NCBI GenBank assembly: GCA_003586115.2
Contig: QVOM02000101.1
Location: 26,518,901 to 26,582,900, forward strand
Length of the DNA: 64,000 bases
Direction of reading: 5' to 3'
From: Salvator merianae
Taxonomy: Eukaryota; Chordata; Lepidosauria; Squamata; Teiidae
Position numbers and translations under genes: made by a program. The notes under the pieces were generated by a model. It was not told the origin of the DNA. It saw only the letters and a program-made list of their open reading frames with translations, and searched no databases. This document shows, in pieces, positions 1-10,409 of the stretch (its first letter is position 1; each line of letters starts with the position of its first letter).

Positions 1-728
1 GTTGTTATTTTAAAGCTGTGTTGATTAAAGCAATGGGCCTATAAGATACCATTGATATTGGGTGTTTATTTGGTTTAACTATAGGAATCAGGCTGATTCC
101 TTCCATGTCAGTGGGACATTTCCTGTACTTAGAATGTGAGTTTATAGTTGAGCTAACTGTGGGATGAAAGTCACCTTATATGCCTTATAAAAGGTGGAAG
201 AAAAGCTTTCCGTGCCTGGAGTTTTAATGGATTTTAATTTATTAATCTGGGCTAGGACTTTTAGTTGTTTAATAGGTGTTTTAGTAGTTGGCTATCTTCA
301 TTTGTGAGCTTGTTGACTAATTAATTTGTCATAAAGGTATTATGGACACTGTTACTCATGCATATAGGTTCTGATAAAACTTGGTTGTAATCTGATGTGT
401 TTGAGGTATGAGTAGTATTATCTGGACCACTCAGAGCATATATTGTATTTCTCTGATTTTTTTTTTTTTTTTTGGGGGGGGGAGAAATATTGAAAAATAT
501 CTAGAACTTTTGTTGGTGTGTTGATATGTTCTATATCTTAAATATTGTTGTGCTTTGGCTATTTGCTGAGTGTCAAGCAGTTCTAGCTCTTTTCTAGCTT
601 TTTCCATTTTCTGCAAATTGGCTGCTGATTCATGTGTATTTTCTGTTCCCTTGAGATTTAACTTGACTTTTCCCCCTGTGTTCTTGAATATGCCCCCCAT
701 CCCAGCTCAGTGGGTTTTGGAAATTATG
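1..728. other. AT-rich DNA, nothing recognised
   Basis: No convincing coding region, RNA gene or recognisable repeat. A T-run followed by a G-run lies at about 459-482. Short open frames here lack codon bias or domains. Confidence 0.5.
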
Positions 729-1196
729 ACTGTTTGCACTGTGGCCTAGCAAGTATCAAGCACGCTTGCTAGCTAAGTGCTTCTGTACTTTGTGGAGGTC
801 CAAGTGGCCAGGAGAAAACTACACTTGCTCCTGAGTGCTACTACCTGTGGAACAAAAAATTGTGCTCTACAACCTTACATGAAGGTGATAGTCACCTCCT
901 GGTAAGGTGCATTCACATTTACTTGTACACATGGCAACCAGGCTAGTGCAATAAATCAATTGTGCCTGTGTGCATGCTGTGCAACCCTAGCAGTTGCCAT
1001 GGTAGCAGCCAGATGCTTCCCAGACACTGCCATGATCACGATCATGTATGGCTACTGGCATTCACACTGCAAGTGCTGGTAGTCTGCTTTCACTAAGTAA
1101 CTATGGCCACACAGTGCTGTGTGGTAAATTACTACTTTAGAACAGACTAATTAATCTGTTCTATCATGGTAAGTGTGAAAACACCTTATGCCTCCT
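729..1196 (-). mobile_element. Degenerate inverted-repeat element, 'TTCACACTT' family, copy 1
   Basis: The right edge reads GGTAAGTGTGAAAACACC, and the same end recurs in the opposite orientation near 5937 (TTTTCACACTTAC followed by GACTAATTAGTCTGT). The left edge has GTTTGCACTG. Inside are blocks shared with copies near 3.2, 57.8, 59.0 and 60.5 kb: GCCAGATGCTTCCCAGACA, GATCATG and CATTCACACTGCAAGTGCTGG. There is no coding capacity. The structure suggests an old non-autonomous DNA transposon; I found no clear target duplication, so the superfamily is not assigned and the edges are approximate. Confidence 0.45.
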
Positions 1197-1674
1197 CTTA
1201 GTACAGTTTTTAAAGCTTCTCACAAAGTTATTTTATTCATTTCAGGGGTATTTTTGTTTTGTATATAGTTTTGGATCATTTGTTTTATTGACTGTTTTAT
1301 TTCTTTATTAGTATATCCCCTTCAGTTTGAATTCTCCAGTATGACCAGTCTGTCTTGGCTTGCTCTACATAGCATAACTCATTGAGATGCACAAGACCCT
1401 CTACCATGACAAGACAGTTATCCATGGAGGGGATAATATTATTAATGAAATACTATCATTGATATGCAGGATGTGCTCTTCATTACTGTCCAGATTCTGT
1501 CACATCTTGAAGGTGTAGAGGTTTACATGGGTTTGACACTGGACTCAGGGTAGACAGCATGGGTGATTATGTTGCTGGTGTGCCCAAGAGTGACAGCTTT
1601 TAAGGAACACTTAAACTAGTGATTCACAACCTTGTGTACACATACCCCAGGTATACAAACAAGGACATTTAAGG

Positions 1675-1735
1675 AAAATAAATAAATAAATACATAAATA
1701 AATAATGATGATGACGACGATGATGATGATGGAGA
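1675..1735. repeat. Simple repeats (AAAT)n then (GAT)n
   Basis: An imperfect AAAT/AAAC tract runs directly into ATG/ACG trinucleotide repeats. This is a plain microsatellite, possibly the tail of a decayed LINE. Confidence 0.85.
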
Positions 1736-2899
1736 AATCCCATTGGGCTATTTATTTACAGTTACAACGTTTTGCTAATATGAAGGGTACAATTTATGGA
1801 AATGTGCTGGCAAGGGGTACATAAGTAGAAAAAGGTTGAAAACTACTGTCTTAGGATATGTTGGCAAAGATGAGTGGGAAGTTAGCCAAGAAGTGAGTAG
1901 TGGTGCAGTAGTGGAACACTACTGCCTCTCTGCCCTATGGGCTTCACAGCTTGTGAAGCAGTATACAGTGAATCATGGAACACAGGGGTCATTTCTGTCA
2001 TTCTGTCTCTGCATTCCAAAGGAATCAACCCCTGCCAGTGAAGTCACAGCTGGAGCTCTGCTCAGATTCTCCCAATAGATCTTGTGTGTGCATCTGTGTA
2101 ACTATATTCCATTTCCAGAATACATGTGACTTCTGTTTAATTGCTTCAGTTTGTTTTTGAACTGTGATGTTTGTTCATTTCATATAGTTCTTCTGAATAA
2201 GCTTTGCCCCACCTTCTTCTTCCCAGTACATCTTTGAATATGTATCCATACCCAAAGGGTTCAATTTTCTCTTTCTGTTATTAGCTATATTCCCTCAGGA
2301 AGACTATGTATGGATGTGAGCATGTGTATTCATTACAATTTCCTCTGGTATAGAAAATGCTATGCTTCCAGTATGGGAATAGAAGTTCACAGAGATGTGT
2401 ATGATTTCTGCCTGCAGCTGGGTACAATATACATTCTAGATGTAGTTGGAAAACTGAAGCTGACAGCATTAATCAAAGCCTTAAACTATCCTTGCTCTTT
2501 ATGTAACATGTTTTGAAGTTCTCAAGTTTGATAAATGCTGAAAAGGTTGCAGAATGACAAGTAAATACTATTTTGCCATCTACGTCTTGAAATATATGGG
2601 TGCCTCCAAACTAATGGCTGTGCTTTGAGTTACTATAGTCGCATTTGTTTAAGAAGATGAAGAATGTCCCCCAGCTTTCCTGTTCTAAGAAATATTAATT
2701 GCCTGTATGACGTTGATGAGCACAGAAATATAGGAATATAGAAAATAAAAGGTCAGCAAATAAGCCTCATATATGTCTCAAAGACAACGAGCAGTTAATA
2801 GGTAATGATTTCCTGCAGAGTAAAACGTAACAGGTATCCAGGTATTGTGTACATCCTACTTCCAAGAAACTCAGGAAGGCAGAAACAATTCTCAATTCC
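1736..2899. other. No recognisable feature
   Basis: AT-rich sequence with only short chance open frames. No repeat or gene identified by eye. Confidence 0.5.
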
Positions 2900-3020
2900 T
2901 TTTCATTCTTGCAACAGTCAGGCACTGTTATTATTTTTAGTATGTTTGTTTTATATTGTTTTTATTGCTGAAAACTTTGGGTATAGGCCAGGATAAAAAT
3001 GCAAATAAATAAATAAGATA
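2900..3020 (+). mobile_element. L2/CR1-type LINE 3' tail
   Basis: The stretch ends in GGATAAAAATGCAAATAAATAAATAAG, the kind of 3' tail (a GCAGGATAxAAAT-like word followed by AAAT repeats) seen in the better-preserved L2 copies at 19.05, 22.73 and 39.35 kb. Only the last 100 bases or so are recognisable. Confidence 0.4.
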
Positions 3021-3044
3021 GGTTGAAGTCAGTGGGTGACTTCA

Positions 3045-3460
3045 GGGGTCTTTTGCACCAATCAGCTTAGAATTGTATGATTATACCATTCTAAGCTGGT
3101 CAAAGCCCAGCGATGAGGCAATCATTTGCACTGTGAGTCCTAGAATGGCTCTGTATTGAGCCTTCAGTACTCACAGTGTGAATGCAGCTCCAATCACCAT
3201 GACAGTGGCTGCAGCAACATCCAGTCATTGCCATAGTGATTGGAACATGGCACACAACTGCACAGTTGCAGTTGTGCTGCTGTCTTGCAGTGTTCACATC
3301 TGGAAGAAGGTGCAAACACTACTGACTGGGAGCAATTCTGGCATTTTAGCTGTCCACAACTAGTAGTGTCCAAGCATGGCTGCAGATGCTCCTGGGCTGT
3401 GGACACACTTCACCAGTGAGTGTCCGCTTGTTCACTAACTCATAAGTGTGAACAGACCCC
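3045..3460 (+). mobile_element. Degenerate inverted-repeat element, 'TTCACACTT' family, copy 2
   Basis: The left edge GGGGTCTTTTGCACC and the right edge AAGTGTGAACAGACCCC are imperfect inverted repeats (right end in reverse: GGGGTCTGTTCACACTT). Internally it shares CCATGACAGTGGCTGCAGC with the family copies near 6.47 and 59.03 kb. It is 416 bp long and non-coding. No convincing target duplication was seen, so this is called from its ends and shared internal words only. Confidence 0.5.
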
Positions 3461-3513
3461 ACGTCTTCCATCAGTATTTTATGGCTGATAGGGGAATTTG
3501 GGCTTTACTACCT

Positions 3514-4160
3514 TTGTTGTTGTTGTTCAGCCATTCAATCATGCCCAACTCTTCATGACCCCATGGATTATAACCTACAAGGCCCCTCTGTCCTCCACTG
3601 CCTCTCAAAATCTGCCCAAGCTCATGCTTGTTACTTCCATGACACTATCTATCCATCTCATCCTCTGCCATCCCTTTCTCCTTTTGCCTTCAACCTTTCT
3701 CAGCATCAGAACCTTTTCCAATGAGTCCTGTCTTATCATTATGCGGCCAAAGTATTTGAGCTTCAGTTTCAGCTTCAGCATTTGTTCTTTCAATGAACAG
3801 GCATGATTGATTGTCTTTAGGATTGATCTCCTTGCAGTCCAAGGGACTCTCAAAACTCTTGTCCAGAACCATTTCTTGATAGCATCAATTCTTCAGTACC
3901 TAGTTTTCCTTACAGTCCAACTCTCACAGCCATATGTTACTACTGGAAAATCATAGCTTTGACTTCACAGATCTTTGTCTGCAAGGTGATTTCTATGCTT
4001 TTTAAAATCCTGTCCAGGTTTTCTATAGTTTTCCTGCCATGGCTGCAGCGATATTTGAGAGCTTGAAAATAAAATCTGACACTACTTCCGTCTGTTCCTT
4101 TTCTATTTGACAGGAAGTGATTGGACCTTAGAACTATGTAAAAATCTAATGAATGTCCCA
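3514..4160 (-). mobile_element. RTE-BovB LINE, 3' fragment
   Basis: This reads as the antisense of a BovB LINE 3' end. The plus strand has the characteristic words CATGACCCCATGGATT, TTTTCCAATGAGTC, GGCCAAAGTATTTGAGCTTC, CTCCTTGCAGTCCAAGGGAC and GTCCAACTCTCACAGCCATA. On the minus strand an 82-codon frame (3853-3605) preserves the end of the BovB polymerase, with FGRIM and QRMRWIDSV motifs. The copy is 5'-truncated and broken by frameshifts. BovB is known to be abundant in squamates and to move between vertebrate lineages; this is the strongest single marker of the host group in the window. Confidence 0.85.
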
Positions 4161-4938
4161 TACTGTTGTGTAAATCCAGTTTTTATTTACATTAAACACT
4201 ACCTTTGATATTCAGGGGATGCAGCTATATCCACATTTTGGAACCAGGTTTTCCATATAAGCTGGTGATATTTGTACAACCTTCCACTTTATCTAAATGA
4301 TCATACTGTAAATGTAGTCATGGCTCTATCTCCTTTAAGGAGAAAGGTACTTTTTTTCTCACTAATTTTGTCTGAAATAACTCTTTGACTTTTGTTAAGT
4401 CCTTTTATCTTTTTTTTTTTTTTTTTTTTTTTTTTTGAAAGATGNAATGGCCAAAGTGAATCACAGCCTTTGCCTAAAGACTGGAGAGCAAAGCCAAACC
4501 AAATAAGGGAAGTGGGGACAAGCATATTAATGAGCTAGAGAAGTATCAGAGCAAGGAAAGATGATACCAGTGACAGTTTGTGGACTGGGCCTGTGAGGTC
4601 AGTGTGGAGAAGAGATGTTCTGTTTGGAAGCTTCATGATCCCTCAAAATGATGCTATAACTTGCAGTAGATCAAGACATGATTTGGAGGAGATTTTTTTT
4701 TTTTTTTTAAATCTGATCAAAGCCTCATTGTTCTCCTGCCAGCCTCATGGAATATTCTTCAGATCCCCCCCTCCCCCCCCGGTCTATTTTCTTGTCAAAA
4801 GACATGGGACTTGTATAAGGTAGGAGTAGCAAACCAGGAATAGGAAAATATGCAGAATTTTCAAAATGAATGAATGAATGAATGAATAGTGATGGGCAGC
4901 AACTGTAAAATGGATGCATCGAAAGTAGCAGAAGTATT
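4161..4938. other. AT-rich DNA with T-runs and one ambiguous base
   Basis: No gene seen. A run of 27 T occupies 4410-4436, and an N (unresolved base) sits at 4445, directly after the homopolymer. Short (GAAT)n lies near 4867-4890. Confidence 0.6.
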
Positions 4939-5118
4939 GGGCCTTTCTGCACTTGAACTTATTCCAGATTATATCTCAGAATAGAGATCTGCCATCTGCA
5001 TGCTAGTGCAGACTATGGTAGGCCCTGGGCAAGGCCTTTTATAGTTTTCACTAGCATGTGGATGACTGGTCCCTATTCTGGGATATAATCTGCAATAAGG
5101 CCAAGTGCAGAAAGAGCC
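4939..5118. mobile_element. 180-bp hairpin MITE, copy 1 (TSD ATT)
   Basis: The element begins GGGCCTTTCTGCACTTG and ends CCAAGTGCAGAAAGAGCC. It is an almost complete palindrome whose arms of about 80 bp meet near the middle. It is flanked by ATT at 4936-4938 and ATT at 5119-5121. It has exactly the length of the copies at 6017 and 61733. A 3-bp target duplication is typical of PIF/Harbinger elements, so a Harbinger-derived MITE is the likeliest class, though no autonomous partner is in the window. Confidence 0.8.
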
Positions 5119-5121
5119 ATT

Positions 5122-5935
5122 GTTTTGGTAGATGAATGGTTTGTACTTCACACTAGCTAGTATACAATGGAATTGGTCTGATTCTTTGCAGGATTCTGTC
5201 CTAAAATTGTAAAATAGTACAGCATATTCATATTTTTTGAAATGCACATAAACATATTTTTTGAGATATACATCTGCATTTTCAGTTGCCTGGGGTAGTA
5301 AACTACTTCACACATACTGACGAGACTTAGGCAGTGACCTTCTTGAGCAAAGAAGACAAAAAACAAATCATCAACCTGGATATTTCCTTCCTCCCAATGA
5401 GTTCCTAAGCAGCAGATAAAGCTATGGTAGGCCACGGCTGTTTTCTAGATGGCACAGTGGGTACCTCTGTTCTAGACAATGTCTTGCATGTGTCATATGC
5501 AGATCAAGAGACTAACAAAAGAAAATCAATAACGTCCAGGTCAGATTATATTTTCATCTAACTTTAAATGCTTCCTTGAGTGATTGCCAGTGGTTTTCCA
5601 TTTTGTTTTAAGCAGATTTTGTTTTTCCATAAGTTACTATGCAGAATCAGAATGAGAAGATCTTATTTCAACCTTTGTCCTCCTATTCTATGCAAGAATC
5701 TAAATCAGACCTCTGCTTGAATATTTCTCAAGGAAGGTCCATCACATCTCTAGATGATCAATTCCACTGTAGAGCTTCTGATTTTGTAAGGAAGCTTTTC
5801 CTGATTTCAACAAGCCTGTCTTGTAACATATATAACCTGCATTCCTGGGTCATACAGAATGGGACAGAGACCTTCTTTCCTTGAACATTCTTTGATGCAG
5901 TTGAAGAGTCCTAACGTTGAAGAGTCCTCTCTCTC
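5122..5935. other. No recognisable feature
   Basis: AT-rich sequence without a supported gene or repeat. Confidence 0.5.
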
Positions 5936-6016
5936 AGAACATTTTCACACTTACTATGTTAGCAGAGACTAATTAGTCTGTACTAGAATAGTACTTAACC
6001 ATACAGCATGGACACT

Positions 6017-6196
6017 GGCCCTTTCTGCACTTGGCCTTATACCAGATTATATCCTGGAATAGGGACCTGCCATCTGCATGCTAGTAGGAACTATGACAGG
6101 CCCCACACAGGACCTTCTGTAAACTCCATTATTGTGTGGATAGCAGATCCCTGTTCTGGGATATGTTCCAGAAAAAAGCCAAGTGCAGAAAGGGCC
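6017..6196. mobile_element. 180-bp hairpin MITE, copy 2 (TSD ACT)
   Basis: It runs from GGCCCTTTCTGCACTTGGCC to AAGTGCAGAAAGGGCC, is exactly 180 bp, and is flanked by ACT at 6014-6016 and ACT at 6197-6199. It is palindromic over nearly its whole length. It is inserted inside an older element of the TTCACACTT family. Confidence 0.8.
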
Positions 6197-6284
6197 ACTG
6201 TCTGCACTGTGTGGTTGGAAATGAGTCCTGAAGCTGGCTACTTGCATTCACACCACAGTGTTTACAGGTAGTGTTCACACTGAT

Positions 6285-6690
6285 TGTGCCTGCATGATTG
6301 GCCAATCATGTTAGCACCATCGGGCCTATGTGATTGGGCGATGCAATGCCCCAATTCAGCCTGTGTGGCCCAGTTGGGGCAATCAGGCCACCCCAATCAG
6401 GCCACATGGGCCCATCACACAGGTTGATTGCCTGATCCTGCATGCACACTGTGGAGGCCTGCTGGTCACCATGACAGTGGTCAACTGCTTGTTGGCCACT
6501 GCTGTAGCGATGATTGGGCACACTCCCAGTCAGACCTTGCAAGGTTGGATTGGGCATTGTTCGGCCCAATCTGGCATCTCAGGCCCAATTGGTATATTTC
6601 CGACCTGATTGTGGCATCACACAGGGCCAATTGGGCCTGATTGCCCCATTGCACATGCGTGATTGCATGATTGCTTGATCACAATGTGCG
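6285..6690. repeat. Dense GATTGGGC / GCCCAATC motif block
   Basis: Over about 400 bp the octamer GATTGGGC and its variants and complements (GGCCCAAT, CAATCAGGCC, CCAATTGGGCC) recur more than a dozen times in both orientations, giving local hairpins. It is not a clean tandem repeat. It lies inside the nested element above and may be its internal inverted repeat region. No coding sense is apparent. Confidence 0.55.
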
Positions 6691-7288
6691 ATGGGCACAT
6701 TGAACTGAAGATGGTTGCCACAGTGCAGGTAAGTGTGAATGGGTCCTTACCTGAAGCTCCCTAAGTGTTCCAGGTAAGGCTCCAGACTGCAATTTAGTGC
6801 ATTAGTGGCAGAAGTGTCCAGGAATGGATGAAGTCCACTCCCATTTGCTTCAGCTGTCCTGTGGTGTGAACATACTTGGATACTGTCAAGTGTGAATAGA
6901 CCCTTAGTCTTTTCTTGAGCATCCCTAGATCACACAGGCTCTACTTAAAGTTCAGGGTGCTTGCAGGTGTAACTTCTGGCATCATATCTTCACTCTTGGT
7001 GACCCATTACACTCACTGAGGTGTGCAACTCCAGCTAAGGGCATAAAATAACACTTTTGCAATGAACGTTTTGTCCTTTTCTGTGACAGGCACTGCAGCT
7101 GCCCTGCATCAGCACTAAACATAGAGTAGGTGTTTTTGCCAAGGTATTTGCTTCAGGCACTTCCCATGTCAAAAATGAAAACACTGCTTTTTATACCAAT
7201 GTGGATGCAACTGTTGTCAAGTTATTGCTAATGCCCAGGCATATAACATCAGCTTTCCCATGATCAACTAAGGAAGGTAACCAAAATG

Positions 7289-7332
7289 AGAGGGAGAGAG
7301 AGAGAGAGGGAGAGAGAGGGAGAGAGAGAGAA
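7289..7332. repeat. (GA)n microsatellite
   Basis: Imperfect GA/GGGA tract of about 44 bp. Confidence 0.9.
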
Positions 7333-7899
7333 CCTTTTCTGATTTCACTGCAATGTTTTTTGAAGATTTTCAGCTAAGTGATCTGTTCTAAAGTCTTCCT
7401 TTATGTCAGCACTAAAATGTCTGATTTGTAGTTTCTCAGATGTTTTTCCTTCTTTTTGAAAATAGTGTTAACATTTGTTTTCCTTTATCTTCTGAAATTC
7501 AGCTTTTATGAAAGAAAATGGATAGAGATTTTGATACTTAATCAGGACTTCCTTCTGAAACCTAGGATGAAATTCATCTGGCCAAAGAGACTCATAGGCT
7601 CTAAAGAGGTTTTACCTTTTTTGATACCAGATAGATTGGAGAAAGCCCTTCACACATGCTCCTGAATGAACTTTTGGGACATTAGATTGAAGTCATCCCA
7701 TTTATATGCTGTAGTCTGGTTGCTAATGTCACGTGTTGTATCTATCTATCAAACTAATTATAAAGTGGATTTGTTTTATATCAAATAGAAGTTTGCTTCA
7801 TATTGGTGCTATTACAGAGATGGTCTATTGATTAATGACTGCCTTGCCACGTATTAAGCAGGTGGTATTGTTAGCAAACAAGCTCCAGGTGACCACAAC

Positions 7900-8420
7900 T
7901 TCCAGCATATCTCACATGGGATAAGACAATCTGTCTGGCATCCAGATCCAGAGCCATTTAGGGCTTCATGGGTTAGAACCAACACTATGAATTGAGCCTG
8001 GTACACTATTGGCAGATAATGCAGTACCTGCAGTCATGCATGATTGATTACTCTTGCTGCTGCATTCTTCACTGGCTACAGTCCCAGAGTTGTCTTCAAG
8101 GACAGAATCATGTAGAGTACATTGCAGTAATTTGAGAGATTATTACTGCTTGTACTACTGAAAACAGGTTAGCTCTATCCAAACATGGCTGAAACTAGTG
8201 CACCAGCTGAAGCTGGACGTAACTCGTTGTTGCCAAAGTGCCTTTAGTGTCAGTTTGGAGTCCAGAAGCACACCCAAGTCCCAGATCTTTAACTCCAAGA
8301 ACTGCCCACCTGGAGAAAATCTGTTTTACCCAAATTCAGTTGCAATCTTCTCATATTCATCCACTCCATCACAGAATTGGTCTCCCTTAATGCAAGTCCA
8401 AGAAGGAAAACTAATCAGAT
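7900..8420 (-). mobile_element. L2-type LINE fragment, 3' coding end
   Basis: Read in reverse it contains the L2 landmarks seen in the better copy at 18.3 kb: TTACTGCAATGTACTCTACATG, CCTTGAAGACAACTCTGGGA, GAATGCAGCAGC, AGGCTCAATTCATAGTG and CCCTAAATGGCTC. These encode the tail of the L2 polymerase but are broken by indels. The copy is strongly decayed and truncated at both ends. Confidence 0.6.
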
Positions 8421-9566
8421 TGAAAAGCTGCTTCTAATTCCTAATGTTGACATGGAGCACAGAACTTGCTTCTGGCCTAAATCAAGAGATTTGGACCAGG
8501 ACAGTAGGGACTGTGATGGTAGCAGTATGCACGACGGCTGATGTTTTCAGCCTACCTCTAGAAGCTAAGGACAAAGGCTTGGTGGCCTACAAAGCTGCAG
8601 GCCAGGAGGATTGTTTTGTTGCACCACTGAGGAAAAGGAGAAGTGGTGGGAAACAAGCCTGCAGCTATCTACTTAATGGCTGCTGATCCTGGCCTAATTT
8701 TGGAAGCTGGGAGAGTTATTGTGGCATACTGCAAATGGCCCATTTCTGGTGTCATTTCTGTACTCGGGTCAATCCTATCATCTCTATGGCAGATGGCTGG
8801 ACCAGCACAGAACCGGGAATGATCAGGAGACCCCTTCAAACCAGTTTCCCTTTGAAACACTTCCTAGTACAACTTATGCATTGAGAAGTATTCTAAGGTT
8901 AAGGGCCATGAGGTTACAGCATTCCTTGAGAAGTCAGACCCCTCTAAATAGCAGATTATGCATCCCCTGGCAACAGCCTGCCTCACCCATAAGGACTGTG
9001 CAGAATCTGCCAAACTCTGTGCACTGTGCACGTACGTAGTGTTCAACAATTCCTCCATTTTCTTATGGTATTAATATTGTATTAGCTAAATGCATTATTT
9101 GAAATTATATAGCTTTTGGATGATTTTTGTTGCTAGAAACAAGAATGTCCAGTTATCATAAGATGCACCACATTAAACAAACAAAACAAAACAAAAGGTG
9201 ATAAAATCCATAGATTTTGATCAATATTAAAGATATCGTTTCTTGCTCTGAGTCATTATCAGCTAAGTTATTACATTTCTAAATAAATTCCTAAAGTGTT
9301 ATTAAATTTACACAAATAGTAGCAATAATAGAGATATTTAAATTCTTAAACTGGAAAAGCAAAATGAGCTCAAATGGATACCCCAAGGGAAAAATACAAC
9401 ATATTTTGCTTGTGTAAAAGAGAAGGAAACTGCTTAGCCTCTTCCATAATGAATAATAAAAAAGCTAGACTATTAAACCAACCATTAAACTTCTAAACCA
9501 ATTAGTCAAATAAACATTTGAGTACTTATAGGGAAATGTGTTGCTCTCCTGTAGCATATATAAACC
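8421..9566. other. No recognisable feature
   Basis: No supported gene. The open frame at 8719-9039 has no recognisable domain or clear codon bias. Sequence beyond 9060 is AT-rich. Confidence 0.5.
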
Positions 9567-9567
9567 A

Positions 9568-9626
<59 letters not shown>

Positions 9627-9627
9627 T
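9567..9627. repeat. (AAAG)n microsatellite
   Basis: About 15 near-perfect AAAG units. Confidence 0.95.
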
Positions 9628-9689
9628 CCGAAAGTGACATACAGGTGATAACATATGACAGTTAATACTTCCTTCTTTCCTTAGATCTC

Positions 9690-10170
9690 CTTGTTATGGT
9701 ATGAAAATCACCTTAAGCACCCTGGTTGATGACCTTCTCTGGGAGAAAGACTGGGAGAATGTTATCCTGTTGGTTCTCCTGGATCTCTTGCTGACTTTTG
9801 ATCCCATTGACCATGGTATCCTTCTGGAAAGGCTATAGAGTTTAAGCCACTACATTGTGATGGTTCCACTCCCACTTCCAAGGCTGATAGCAGAGTGGTT
9901 ATGGGAGATTCCTGCTTGACATCCTGGGATTCCCACATCCTGTGGGGTTTCTCAAAGGTCAATATTATCTTCCATGCCTTTTAGTGTCTATATGAAGTCT
10001 GTGAGAGAGGTCATTAGGAGATATGGAGTGATGTGTCATCAATGTGCAGATGACACCTACTCTATCTTTCAGTGTTATCTGAATCAGGAGAGATTATTGA
10101 AATGCTATTATTTAGGAAGCAAGAAAGCTATGCATACTGAAAAGTCCATTTTTGATGGAGTCTGCTGTTT
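9690..10170 (+). mobile_element. L2-type LINE fragment, reverse transcriptase region
   Basis: It aligns by eye with the L2 copy at 21.6-22.1 kb: both carry GGTTGATGACCTTCT / GCTTGATGACCTTTT, TGTTGGTTCTCCTGGATCTC, CTTCTGGAAAGGCTAT and GTCTATATGAAG. A decayed polymerase active-site block survives near 10040-10055 (CADDT in place of the usual YADDT). It stops abruptly where the Vingi-like LINE begins at 10180, so the later insertion probably cut it. Confidence 0.7.
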
Positions 10171-10409
10171 ATATTAAGTAAGTAAGTAAGTTTTAATAAT
10201 GATTAGTCTTTTGACCATATCATACAAAATTAAAAAGTTAAAAGTTAAAAGTGCAGATTAAACAATAAAAGTACTCGATGGTACAGTTGGCTATTACTAT
10301 AACTATACAATAGAACTAAAAGAAGAAGGAGCGTTTTCGCAATAGAGGGTTTATGCCCTTGTTATAGAAGCACGAATTCTGGCCACTTTGTGTATGAAAA
10401 GATCAACCC

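Larger units (their letters stand above)
5937..6925. mobile_element. Composite of nested inverted-repeat elements ('TTCACACTT' family)
   Basis: The left edge TTTTCACACTTACTATGTTAGC plus TTAGTCTGT matches the reverse of the end of copy 1 at 1196. The right edge has GTCAAGTGTGAATAGACCC. The 180-bp MITE at 6017 interrupts it, and a second unit with its own AGTGTTCACACT (about 6273) and AAGTGTGAATGGGTCC (about 6731) ends sits inside. It is non-coding. Boundaries are approximate; the nesting shows at least three insertion layers. Confidence 0.45.
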
